From positions 57,561,301 through 57,625,300 of the forward strand of contig CM026554.1 of NCBI GenBank assembly GCA_015143295.1: a stretch of DNA of 64,000 bases, written 5' to 3'. Numbering within the stretch: position 1 is the stretch's first letter; every line of letters begins with the position of its first letter. A model generated the notes under the pieces. The model ran no database searches. It had not been told where the DNA came from and worked only from the letters and a program-made list of their open reading frames with translations. Shown in pieces: positions 10,141-22,200 of the stretch. This DNA is from Tetracentron sinense. Its lineage: Eukaryota; Streptophyta; Magnoliopsida; Trochodendrales; Trochodendraceae. The translations under genes and the position numbers were made by a program.

Positions 10141-11082
10141 GGTGGTGTTACCCGCACCCCAACTTTTAATACCCACACCCCAAACTTAAGAAATCACCCA
10201 AAAATCAAATAAAAAGACAATAATCACTGAGTCAATCCGGGCTTTGGCTTCTACAGAAGACGAAGATGGATGAAAGTATGTACCCATTCGTAGCCCAGCT
10301 ATAGCATGATATGGTGATTAAGGTGACAGACATGATTCGGGACCAGACTAAGGTTTTGTACTTGCTCAAGTCGCTGGACGTTTTGAAAGCAAAAGTTATA
10401 GAGGCTATGAAGGTTCTACAGCAACAGCAGGCCAGCAGTCCTTGTTTATAGCACGAGGCGATCCTTGATATTGTCCAAGAATAAAGCATCTGAATCGATT
10501 AAGAAGAAGGAATGAAGAACAAAGGTCATTAAAATCGCTGCAATGTCAGAAGAGGCCGAAAATTTGGAGGAGAAATCAAAAGAAGAGGGTTCTGAGAGAT
10601 CTGATCGTCTTGATGTTTCACCCGAGATTAAGACAAATGTAAAAGATGAAGTCCAAGATGAGAAGGGAACCGATGATGCAATTCTTGTTGTTGCCGAAAC
10701 TCAACCTACATACTCGAGTGATTTTCCTATGGCAAATGATGGTGTTTGTGAAGCTGTTTAAATCCAAGAAGATAGGTGATCCCGATTCGAATTCCGGTCC
10801 AGATCCTAGAAAATGTTGCTGGCGAAGTTTCTAGCGACACCATGGACCTTGATCTTGAATCTTCTCAACCGAAGGAAATTTGCAATTCTTCTAGTACAGA
10901 ATATGCTAATATGCTATTGAACAATCAAATGGTAAGTAAGCGAGTTCTTTGCTGCTATACAGGAATGAGAAGCTATAGATCAAACTCTCTGATCATGATC
11001 CAGAACTGTTGCAGGTTGTGTAGCATCTTCCTTTCTTTAATTGCAAACGATAGAAAGAAGTTGGGGTGCGGGTAGCTCCACC
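10141..11082 (+). mobile_element. Inverted-repeat element with a captured gene-like fragment (Pack-type candidate)
   Basis: The ends pair as GGTGGTGTTACCCGCACCCC (left) and GGTGGAGCTACCCGCACCCC (right, reverse complement), followed by AACTT on both. Each end abuts a T run that hides any target duplication. The inside is unlike a MITE. On the + strand it has a stretch near 10330-10430 reading MIRDQTKVLYLLKSLDVLK, an acidic open frame from 10543 (MSEEAENLEEKSKEEGSE) ending at 10761, and a further gene-like stretch in another frame (10815-10932) that stops at a GTAAGT donor-like site. The protein is not recognised. This looks like a decayed host-gene fragment carried by a Pack-type transposon. 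An unrelated inverted-repeat element with chance open frames remains possible. Confidence 0.55.
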
Positions 11083-11633
11083 TTTTTTTCTTTTTTTTAT
11101 CTTTTTTTTTTTACGGAGTTATTGATAAAATATGAAAAATATAAAAAAAAATTCACCATTACTAAATACTATCAAAATTGGAATATTAGAAAAAAAATAA
11201 ACCAACTTTTTAACCCCACTTTTTCGTTATAATAGTATTGTGACAATTTTTTTCTTCATACATTTTAAAATTGAGAACGTAACCTCCAACTCATCAACTC
11301 TAAATGCACATTAGATGGTGTGGGACAACAACGTCTTCTTGGAGTATCAACTTTGAGAGTCAAGATGATAGTTCCCCAAACATCCATTGGTGTTGCTCCC
11401 ACTCTGAAATGTTGATTTGATGGCTTTAGAGGAACCTTATCCAAACCCTTTTTCAATAAGTTGGGAGCATGGTTTCACCAAAAAAAAAAAAAAAAATTGG
11501 GAGCATGGTTTTGATCTAGCTTAGTTGACGCTCTTGCATTGCCAAGTTCTATCTTACAACGCTTTCAAAAATTTTCACCAAAATCCTAAAATCCTCAGTT
11601 TTGGTATGTGGTCCCAAATGCTTTACCCTATAT
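11083..11633. other. Spacer, no gene recognised
   Basis: AT-rich DNA with T runs and an A15-type run near 11480. No motif or repeat was identified. Confidence 0.5.
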
Positions 11634-12024
11634 CATGGTTGTCAAGGCGACAAATCTCATAGACGCCTAAGGCGGTAGCCTAAGGCACCCAAGGCGTTGC
11701 CCGATGAACTCTTTTGCACTAGAAATTCCTCTTAATATGAGATCTATGTATGCTGCATTTCCTTGAATAAGACACCCTATAATTCATATAAATTTCAAAA
11801 TCTTCCTTGTCAAAATGCACTAAAAATTCACATTAAAGGTGAATTTCAAGTGTTGGGAATGATACAATGATTGCCATGGTCACCAAAGTATCATATTCAA
11901 ATAAATAATTTTTATAACCTTAAACAATAATAATATTATATAAATTTAATTTAATAATGATCGCCCAGGCCAACAGAGCGGGTCTCCTGGGCGATTGCTT
12001 GAGGCAATGCTTTGAACAAGTATG
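11634..12024. mobile_element. hAT-type MITE, GGCG-rich ends
   Basis: A 391-bp element with ends CATGGTTGTCAAGGC and, in reverse complement, CATACTTGTTCAAAGC. The flanks CCCTATAT and CCTATAAT are near-matching 8-mers. The subterminal part repeats CTAAGGC and GCCCAGG words and the middle is AT-rich. It is an older copy than those with perfect duplications. Confidence 0.65.
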
Positions 12025-12985
12025 CCTATAATATAAAGAGAAATACTATCTCCAAATTCACCTTTTTGCAAACTTTCAAGATATGTGCAACACATGTTAC
12101 TACTTTTACCTATAAAGATTTGTTGAAGCCATAACTTTCTCTTTGGAAAAATAATTCTCAACTTGTTAAATAGGTAGCAATGATATGTTTTACACATAAC
12201 TTGAGAGTTTTAAAAAAAAGTCAAAATGTGAGACTGGGCTAACACTGCTCTAATATAAACCCAGGTTCTTGGTAGACTCAATTGGTGAGAGAAGAATAGG
12301 GAAGACATGGAGCAACAAAATTTTTTTCTTCTATTTTGTGTTGTTAACGGTATACATTTTTTTTTTTGGATTTTGCTAGCCCAAACGCAAAACTTCCATA
12401 GACGCAAGTCTGGGGCTACAAATGTCAAACATATTCTGTTTTTCATTTTTATAATGTGTTAAAAGATCCAACAACTCCACATGATATGGCTAATATCGCA
12501 TCTGGAAGTTTTTGCCGTGAGTGCGACTGGGTATAGCACTCCTCTTTTTTTTTTGGGTAAGCTGGGATTAGGCAGACCCCGACCACTTATCGATGAAAGA
12601 TTCCAAGAGTGGAGACTTTTTTGGGAGAGGGAGAATTTTTATGGGTCGTGCTACAAACGACAGTTGACCACAATGGTAACTGGTAAGAGAACAAGAGCTA
12701 AAGAGGGCATAAATGATTTTTAATTCTCTATCTAAGGTCCTTTATCTCTATCTTATCGTTTTTGTTGATTTCATACAATTTTGTCAGTAGATTAAGCTCA
12801 CGACACATTTCAATATGATAATAAATACACTGTAGATTTCTTACAAAGGTTAAAGGATGCATGTACTGTGGTTCCGAATTGGTACGGATATGGTTGTGCT
12901 TATACGGAGATCCATTTTTTTTTTCAATCACCCTAAATTTGCCTTAGTTGGGGTATACTTTTGAGGCCTTGTCCTACTCCAAACT
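12025..12985. other. Downstream flank and 3' UTR of the DUF1350 gene
   Basis: No other gene recognised. About 12730-12985 lies just after the host-gene stop codon on the minus strand and should include its 3' UTR. No clear AATAAA signal was found on that strand, so the cleavage site cannot be placed. Short open frames on both strands (for example 12481-12723) show no motif. Confidence 0.45.
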
Positions 12986-13219
12986 TCATGACCTTAGAAG
13001 TCTTGGACCAGTGTTTGATATCGTCCATGATGTGATCACGTCCACGAGCAGATTTACATCCTTCAGAATCTCAGCACGAAGGATCCTTGAGTCCACGCCC
13101 AATGTGTTGCTTACGTCTCTACCAACCGTTTCCCATGGTGTCCCCAGAGTTAAATTTGCCAGAAGTTCACCTCCACGGTTTACTGCATCCGCCATCCCTG
13201 GAGGAACATCAGGGAGAGC
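12986..13219 (-). CDS. DUF1350 gene, exon 10 (last)
   Basis: Codes residues 371-447, from [18 protein letters not shown] through [16 protein letters not shown] to NTGPRLLRS and a TGA at 12988-12986. The acceptor is TGCAG before 13219. This C-terminal helical part is well conserved in the family. Confidence 0.95.
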   Translation of the reverse strand, partial: ALPDVPPGMADAVNRGGELLANLTLGTPWETVGRDVSNTLGVDSRILRAEILKDVNLLVDVITSWTISNTGPRLLRS

Positions 13220-16200
13220 CTGCAAAAAAGAAATTGATTCGAGATTGGTTGCGTCTTTCACTAGAGATTGAGAAAACCTATAGTACACCCAGGAATTTGT
13301 TCTCAAGTGTCCCTCTACATGGTTACAAAAAAATTATGCCTACATATCAGTTCCACCTTGTCTCTCACCGCTTCCCTTGAAGATAGAGAACATGTTATTC
13401 TAATTTAGAATTAGAGGATACAGTGTTCACCTGTTGCAAAGGAAGCCCATGATCTCCTGGCAATGAGCGAATTGACATATCCAGTTGTGAACTAATGGCA
13501 GAATCTGCACTTAGAAACTGTGCTAATGTCGAAGTTTCATCAATTGTATCATCTTTGAACTTTATCAGAAGGTTCCTGGAAATGCCGTAATACGACTTTA
13601 TCTACAGAATTGAAATCATTTACCCAGCATGAATTAATTGAGACATTGTAAATGAGAAATCATCCAATTTCAAATTTTCACAAGGAAATTGAAAACTGTA
13701 AAAAGGTATTGGCGTTTTAAGGCATTTATTCACAAATCCTTATCAATTCTAATAATAAGCAATTAAAATTTAAAACAGGTAATAAAATAAGCACATTGCT
13801 AGCCACAAATGAGAAACAGTAAACACTGATGTGCAGTTATTACTACATTACCTCGTCTGGTGTATAATGTTCTCCAAATTGTCACTCACTCTATCATGGT
13901 CTCATGGTATTCCTGCTCTAAAAGAATTCCAGGGTAGGAAAACAGAAATCTTTGACAAGGTGGTACAGCTACAAGTCAAGCCACGCCTTGTTGGAGGCCT
14001 GACAACCTTGGTTCCCTCAAATTCAATTTTGGGGATCACTCGGTTCAGATAAGGTTAGTTACATCCAATTGTGTGCTTAGGGGGCCTTGGGTTCTATCCT
14101 TAAAGCTTTAGCGGCCCCATTAGGATTGTAGGACTCAGTGTTTTAAAAAGCATGTGAGGCTTACGCCTCAAGGCTCGCCTCGGGGCGAGGCTTAAAGAAA
14201 ACGCCTCGAGGCTCAATTAAGAGGCTTAAACCCCATGAGGCATACGCCTAACGCCTTGAAGCTCGCTTTATGCTTATGGTAAACGTCTCATATATTAACT
14301 AAAATTAAATGTCTAGCCACAACTGAGACTTAAATATCGTTTTTAAAAAAATTTGTTTCAACTAGTAAAAAATAACACTAATTATTTTCCGATAAGGCAT
14401 TCAAAATGATGAGGATTATATTGGTTATAATTAACACTTAATTTATTATGTTTAATGTATTAGGATTTTAAAACCATTCGAGTCTAATTCACACTATTTC
14501 CCTAATGGGCATTGCAAAAATTTGGAGTCAGCACTGACCTACAATGTCATTAACTTTTTGAATCTTTATAATATTTTTGTTATATTTTATTTATTTGTTA
14601 AAATGGGAGAGCATGCAGCTTTCTTGTGAGGCTTAAGCCTCACGCCTCAAGGCTTACGCCTCACGCATCTTGAGGTCCTAACGCCTTGCCTCACGCCTTC
14701 ACGTTTTAAAACATTGGTAGGACTACAAAGTGAATTCGAAGGCTTTTACGGAAGGAGAAAGTTAAAATTTGCCTTTCGAGATTTGTATGGTTGTGCAGTA
14801 GGCAAGCATTATGCTTCTAGTGTCCAATGTGGTGGTGGATGGCCTTCTGCAAGCGAAGATTCTCAAACATGTAGCATAAGAATTGAATAATTAGTTTGTT
14901 TAGACATGTTAAGGAATGATAGTAAATTTGCTGACACTTTAGCCAAACAGGTGCCCTTTGTAGTACAGTGGGGATAATCCGTTAAGAGGCTTATCTACTT
15001 TGCATCTAGTCTTCTACTTTCTTTTTTGGATTTCTATCCAAATGAGAAAGATGTGATTTCTTAGTTTATTGCCGGAGAGGAAGAAACAATCAACTTTCAG
15101 TTATTGACGACCAATGACAGGCTTCACATGAATAATAATTGGCAGATAATCAAGTTGTACCACCAGATAGATAGGTTTTGCATCCCAGAGAATCAAAATT
15201 CAGTCCATGTATAGACCAGAGAAGATGTTGATGGTTCATATGTAGACTAGGAAGGTGTTTGAGAATTCAGATGCTCCTTTTGGGGAGACATGTTTGGACA
15301 GTTTCTATGCGGTAGTTGCCTGGGTGTCTGTGAGGGAAGATGTTGATGAGCTTCGGTTGCTTCCTTTCTTTGCCATGTGTACTATTCATTTTATTTATTA
15401 GCTAAATTTTCTTTTAGTAGCTGTCTTCTTTTAGTTTACCAATAGGTGAACATGTTTTGCACTCCTCTTTATTATTATTAATTCAATATTCAGATTTACC
15501 ATTTAAAGAAACAAATTCAGTCATAAATTTTTATGTGATCTCAGTGGAGCATGGTAGTTTTATGCATTAAAAGAATGTGTGAACAATGGATGAAGTAAAA
15601 TAGATCCATAACCAGTACTGGAAAATTTACGGATGCCATAACAGTCAGAGATTGAACATACCAATCGTCGAGTTTCTTCTGGTTTTGGGGTGAAATCTTC
15701 TCTCCCCTTGACCAAGTCCATGTACAAGGGAGGAAGTTGCTCAACCAGGGGAAGAACTTGTTTCATGATTGGAGGGCTAAGGTTTCCCAATTGCTTCAGA
15801 GCCATTTCTGCCTGGAAGTAATTCACAAGAAAGTGGGACATGGGTTTAAAATTAAATACTCAAGTAAGCCTAGAATAAGGAATAGACAAGTATTTTGTGT
15901 TAACCTAACATATATTAGGCATTTGTGTCAACATGACATTGCAGGCCGTAACTAATTCATCCATGCTGACTGCCACACAAGGCGGCCCTAATGATTGCTG
16001 TTTACCCAATCCCCACTTGAACAAAAAGAAAATTACAAAATGCACGACATGATCAACATATCTTCGACCAAAAATTTGAAAAGATTTCTCAGATGATAAA
16101 AAGAAACTCATAGAAAACAAGCACCATGATAAGTGAGCGACTCAGATCTCACCCCAAGGCGGATTGTTGGAGATGACGTGAGCTGGGAGAGAAATGGACC

Positions 16201-19200
16201 AAAGCTTTGGGCCATTGGTACAATAACAGGTGAGAACAATGGGATAGCTATGCTTGCCTCCTGCAGAATTAGGAGAGAAATAAAAAAATTGGTTAAGCAC
16301 CCAAAAGTACTTATGCAACAAAAGGAAGTTTGAGGCAGTACATTGAATAAACCATAAGCTTAGGAAGATACACATGCTAGAGCATGCCGTCTTTCGTAGA
16401 TTGATATTTTGTCATCATTTATAAACCAGATAATACGTAATTTCTTACAAAAAGGCAAACTATAAATGATAAATGTGACACTTCTGCTGCAAAATAAATG
16501 TTGACATTAATACAATTAGATGTGCCATTAAATAGTAAGATGCATTAAAATTAATAGTAATGGTGGCTCCATTACAAATGCACTACGGAAATTGGACATC
16601 ACTAGTACTCCAGCCAGAATTCTCAAGCTTCAAAGAAGCACATTGCAAATAATTGAAAGACCCACAAAGAACCACATTGTTTCTTGTAGGTAAGCACTAA
16701 GCAGGACTTGGAACATGCAACCTCTTGGTTGCATAATTTCATTGCAGTATCTCAACCAATTTAGATGTGGGCTCAATCCCCAACCACTAGACAAAAGAAC
16801 CAAACATTGTTTTTATTTCCTCCTGAATACGAATTTCTTTATCAGTACACAAATAAGCATTTTCTCATAAAATCAGAAAAGTGGCTCCCGGTCCAGAAGA
16901 AAACTTACCCCAACCACTACAATTCTGTTGCCCAGGAACATAGAGGACATGCATAAATTGAGACATGGATCCAAGTTTAGGCTTCAGATGGAGTGATTCA
17001 AGAACACCTGTGAGGCTGCCATGTTGATATAATTATTCGTTGACATAGAAGGATAACGATATGAGGTGTTATCCTAATGAACATAAAGTCATAGTAGAAA
17101 GAGGAAGAAGAAGAAAAAGAATAGAAAGGGGAAGAAGAGAAAAGAGGATAAGATGGATTAAAGAGATTGTGATTCACTTCTCTCTTCTCCTATAATATTA
17201 CTTAACTGGAGAATTACAAATTTACCCTTATGTATATTACGCATAATACACACAGTATAGCTAATAACATTAAATACCATAAATTCCCCTATCAATACTC
17301 CCCTTAAGATGGTGCGTAGATATCTATCATACCCATCTTGCCTAGCATTTCAAGTAGCTGAGCATTATTAACCGCCTTGGTAAGAACATCAGCTAGTTGA
17401 TCATTGGTCTTCATATATGGAGTGCGCACTTTGTCTCGGCTGATCCATTCTCTAATAAAGTGACGATCTATCTCAATGTGTTTGGTTCTATTGTGTAACA
17501 CAGGGTTATGAGTTATACTGATTGCTACCTTTTTGTCACAATATAAACTCATAGGTCATCCAACTGGAAATTCCAAGTCCTGAATGAGGATCTTTAGCCA
17601 CTGTAACTCACATGTACCATGTGTCATCGATCGAAACTCTGCCTCTACACTTGAGCGAGCAATCATCGCTAGTTTTTTGCTGCGCCATGTGACCAAATTT
17701 CCTCCAACAAATGTACAGTAATCGGATGTAGATTTTATGTCATCTTTAGCACTTGTCCATTCTACATTTGTATAGACTTCAACTCGCATATGCCCATCAG
17801 CCTATGTCTTCTGAATAAGAGTCTCCTACCTGGGACTTGAGATACCTCAAAATCATGTATGTTGCTTCCAAGTGTGTGGACCTGGGTGCATGCATAAACT
17901 TGCTCACTCTACTCACAAGTCACAACATATGCAATATTAGGCCTCGTGAGAGAGAGAGAGAGAGAGAGAGAGAGTGATTAGTCACTCAACTAATCGCTGA
18001 AAATTACCAACATCTTGCAGAGAAACCTCGTCCATCTCATCCACTTTGTGATTTTGTTCATTTAGGATGTAAGCCGATTTGGCCCCAAGCTTTCCAATTT
18101 CTTGTAAGAGATCTAGGATGCTTTCTTTGGGATATAAAAATTTCATCATGAGATCTTACAACCTCTATTCCTAAGAAAACTTACGAAGACCCAGATCCTT
18201 AATCTCAAACTCACTTGCTAGATACTTCTTCAGTTCTTCAATCTCTATCATGTTGCTTCCTGTGACAACTATATTATCTACATACACGATACAGATTCTA
18301 ATGTCATCCTTGGTGCGCCTGACAAATAAGGCATGATTAGCCTAACTTTGTGAGTATCCCTTCCTCTTTACAGCAACACTGAACCTTTCAAATCAGGCTC
18401 TGGTAGACAACTTTAAGCCATATAATGCCTTATTCAGCTTGCACACTTTTTTTCACCCCCTTCAAGGTGAAATCCTAGAGGAGAGGACTTATAAACTTCT
18501 TCCTTCAAAGTACTAAGGAGAAAAGAAATTTTAACATCGAGTTGGTATAGTGGCCACAATGGATTTGCTGCCAATGATAAGATTACACGAATTATATTCA
18601 TCTTTGCTACCGAGGCAAATGTCTCCTGGTAGTCAATTCCATAGGTTTGAATGTAGCCTTTGGCTACCAACCTTGCCTTATACCTATCAACTGATCCATC
18701 TACTTTGCATTTAACTGGAACACTCATTTACACCCCATAAGAATTTTTCCTTAAGATATACCATCTCCCAAGTATTATTTTTGTCTAGCGCATTCGTCTC
18801 TTTTACTATTGCTTCCCTCCACATTGATTGTTTTAAAGCACCAATCACAGAAGATAGAATGGAAATAGATGATAGTGAAGATACAAACGATCTATAGGAT
18901 AGAGACAATGTTTTGTAGGATACAAAGTTAGTAATAGGATGTTGAGTACACGACCTCTTACCTTTCCTGAGAGCAATAGGACTATTAGATTCATCAACAG
19001 ACACTGGAGGCAAAGAAGTACTTACAAGAAGGGTTTTATCTAGATCATCCGAGGAGATAATTTGGTCTGAGTCTGTTGTTTGCTTTTGCCCTTCTTTGGT
19101 AGACTTGAATCTCTCCCTATTTTCTACCATTCTCCTCTTGAGCAGCCGTAACAAAGTCATCAAGAGCCAATGATGAGGGTGAAAGGAATTAGAATTGACA

Positions 19201-22200
19201 ATGAAATCCTTCTCTTCACACTCACTCTCCCCCTGAAGAGATGGACTGGAATAGAATGAAACAGACTCAAAGAATGTAACATGCATAGACAAAAGTTTGT
19301 GTTTCCAAAGAATCCTTCTCTCTTCACACTCTTTCCCTTTATTAAAACTTGTGTTTCCAAGACTATTTGAGTCTGTCCATTCGCTAAGTTTACAATGTCA
19401 AGTGTGTGAATTAGCGAAACATTCTTATGTTTATTTTTCACCTAGTAATAAAAAAATTCGGTTTCCATTTGATATTGTGCACTCTGATGTGTGGGGACCC
19501 TCCCCTTGTTTGTCTATTTTTGGATTTCGTTTCTTTCCTTTGTGGATGATTGCACCCGATACACTTGGATTTATCTAATGAAGACCGGAGATGAAGTACT
19601 TCATATTATTCGTGTATTTCATAAGATGGTCAAAACCCAATTTGACCAAAAATATCAATATTTTCAGATTTGACCATGGTCGCGAATACTTGGAGGGAGT
19701 TAAAACCTTATCATGAAGAGCATGGTGTCATTCATCAAAAAAATTATGTTTACACACCTCAACAAAATGGGGTTGTAGAGTGAAAAACTAGACATGCTAG
19801 AAATTGCTAGAAGTCTCCTCCTGAAAATGAAGGTGGGAAAAAATTTATCGGTCTAAAGCGGTGCTCACAGTGGTATATGTCATCAATCGTATACCATCCC
19901 AGGTACTTTTTTTCAATCTCCACATCAATTATTATTTCTTGATCGTCTTGTCTTCAGTATTCTTCTTAAGGTCTTTGCCCTTTAGATGTACTTACTTTGT
20001 TCATATTTTTTTTTGATTGATAATCCATGCAATTATATTTAAGGAGGTAGTAATAACTCAAACCTACAAAGATAAGGACAAAACAACATAGCTCACGAGG
20101 TCATGAACCAATGCTAGAAGATAAAAAGCGGAGAGCATATTTTGGATCCAAGTTGTTCTAAATTGGATCTCAAATCTGTGAGTGTCTATTTTTGGGTTAC
20201 TCTTCCACTCAAAAAGAGTATATATGTTTTGATCCTGTCGTAGGAAAACGATTTGTTTCTATAGATGTTTCCTTTTTTTAGTCTGTTCCGTATTCCTCAG
20301 GTGTATCGCTTTAGAGGGAGAATAGTAGTATTGAAGAGCCCATCTTCCACTTACTTCTCTTTGTTCTACCCCTATTGAGTCTATTGCTCCTTCTCCCTCA
20401 TCTAAAGCTACTGAAGGTGGGAAGAAGAGTTAATAGCATATTCCAGGCGCTACAAAGTAAAGGATACATCAACTAATCAGTCATCTCATCCTATCGTGGT
20501 TTGAAATATCCCCGATATTTTCGATATATCAAAATATATTTTGGTACCACAGGGGTGCCGAATATCCCTCACATGTACTATTTTTTTATACAAAATATCC
20601 TAGATATTCCCGATATATCACACGATATTTCTGATATATCTTTTATAAGTTAGGATATTTCGCCCCTTAATTTATAAAAGGGAAACTTATCGACCAAAGA
20701 AGAGAGATTTTGGAGATCTTGAAGGAGTTTGAGAGAGTTGACGAATTTTTCATTTTCTTGAGAAATCACCCACTTTAGTACTCATATTTACCTACATTTG
20801 TCATTCGGAGTCGAAATGCACCTTATTTGGATTTTGGACTACGTTTGGCAAAAAATTTCTAAAAGGTAAGATTTTTTTTCAAATTAGAATGTATTTTTGC
20901 ATAATTAGTTTGTTATTAGTCCTAAACTAGTGTAAAAGAATCAATTTGATGCATTTACACTAGATTTCTAAGTATAAAATTCAAATTTTTTACTTTAAAT
21001 AGAGGAATTGGGAGAAACTCAACTTTTTAAATTTGTTAGCTTAACTTCATGTGGCTCTGATTTGTAGTTTTTAGGGTAAGTTGAATCATAGTTCAAAAAC
21101 CCGAAAACTCGACTCGACCAGAAAGTTAGCCGGGTCGAGTAAGTCGGAAAACTCGAAAAAAAATCGACTCGGTCCAACTCGGAATATATATGTAATAACT
21201 TAAAAATTTTGGGTTAAAAGAACTCAAAGTACGTTGGTTTTACGGCTTCAAACAACAAAATTAGGTTTGACAAAACCCATAGTAAGTTGTTTTTGTAGAC
21301 CCTAAAAAATATGATGCAAAAATAGTGTGACATTTTAGTTTAGGTTTTAAAAAATGATAAAAATACCCTTCTATGACTCGACCTAGTATGGAGAGTCGAA
21401 AAACTCGGCTAGACTCGATCGAGTCACCTGAGTAACTCGGTAAATAGTGTCTCCTTCGAGTTTTGAGGCGACTCGACTCGAAATTCAGCCGAGTCGAGTA
21501 ACTCGGCCAAGTTACTCGGGTGACTCGCTGAGTTTTCGAACTATGAGTTGAATCATGGATGTATTAAGTATGGAATTCTGATTGTGTATTTTTATTGTTA
21601 TAATTGATTGAAGGATGAATGAAATATATTGCCATTAGTACACATCTTTGCCCCCTTCCCATTGCATCTCTTATATACATTATTGTTTTTTATTTTTTTA
21701 ATTCTCAAATGTGTATTAACATCTATTTTAACATTTCTTGAAGTCTTACTAAAAAATTTCATATTTTCACATTTTTCTCCAATATTTCCATCGACATACG
21801 ATATATTTCCTACAAAATGATATATCCCGCTATGTATCTTTTATTCAAGGTGTGACATATCCCACGATATCGACATTCAGAACCTTGCATCCTACAACTA
21901 TGGATTCAAAACCTACTCGTAAGCCTTCTTTCTCTTATCCCTGTTAGTTCAGATGATATTCTCATTATCGTATGCAAAGGGAAACTTACATGTAACACTC
22001 TTCATCCTATTTCTAAATTTGTCTCTTATATTCACTTTCTTATTCTCTTTGAGCTTTTGTGTCTTCCTTTTTTTTGTTTCTATTCCTTCCAATGTGTCAG
22101 AAGCATTACAACAACCTAAGTGAAAAGAGGCTATGTGGGTAGAAATGAAAGCTCTTACAAAAAAATCAAACATGAGAACTTGTTGATACTCATGAAGAGA

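Noticed and set aside
12948-13271. 107-residue plus-strand open frame
   Set aside because: Antisense shadow of exon 10 of the DUF1350 gene; the minus strand has the conserved protein and splice sites.
14731-15540. Possible gene in intron 8
   Set aside because: A few gene-like phrases but no open frame with motifs or splice support on either strand.
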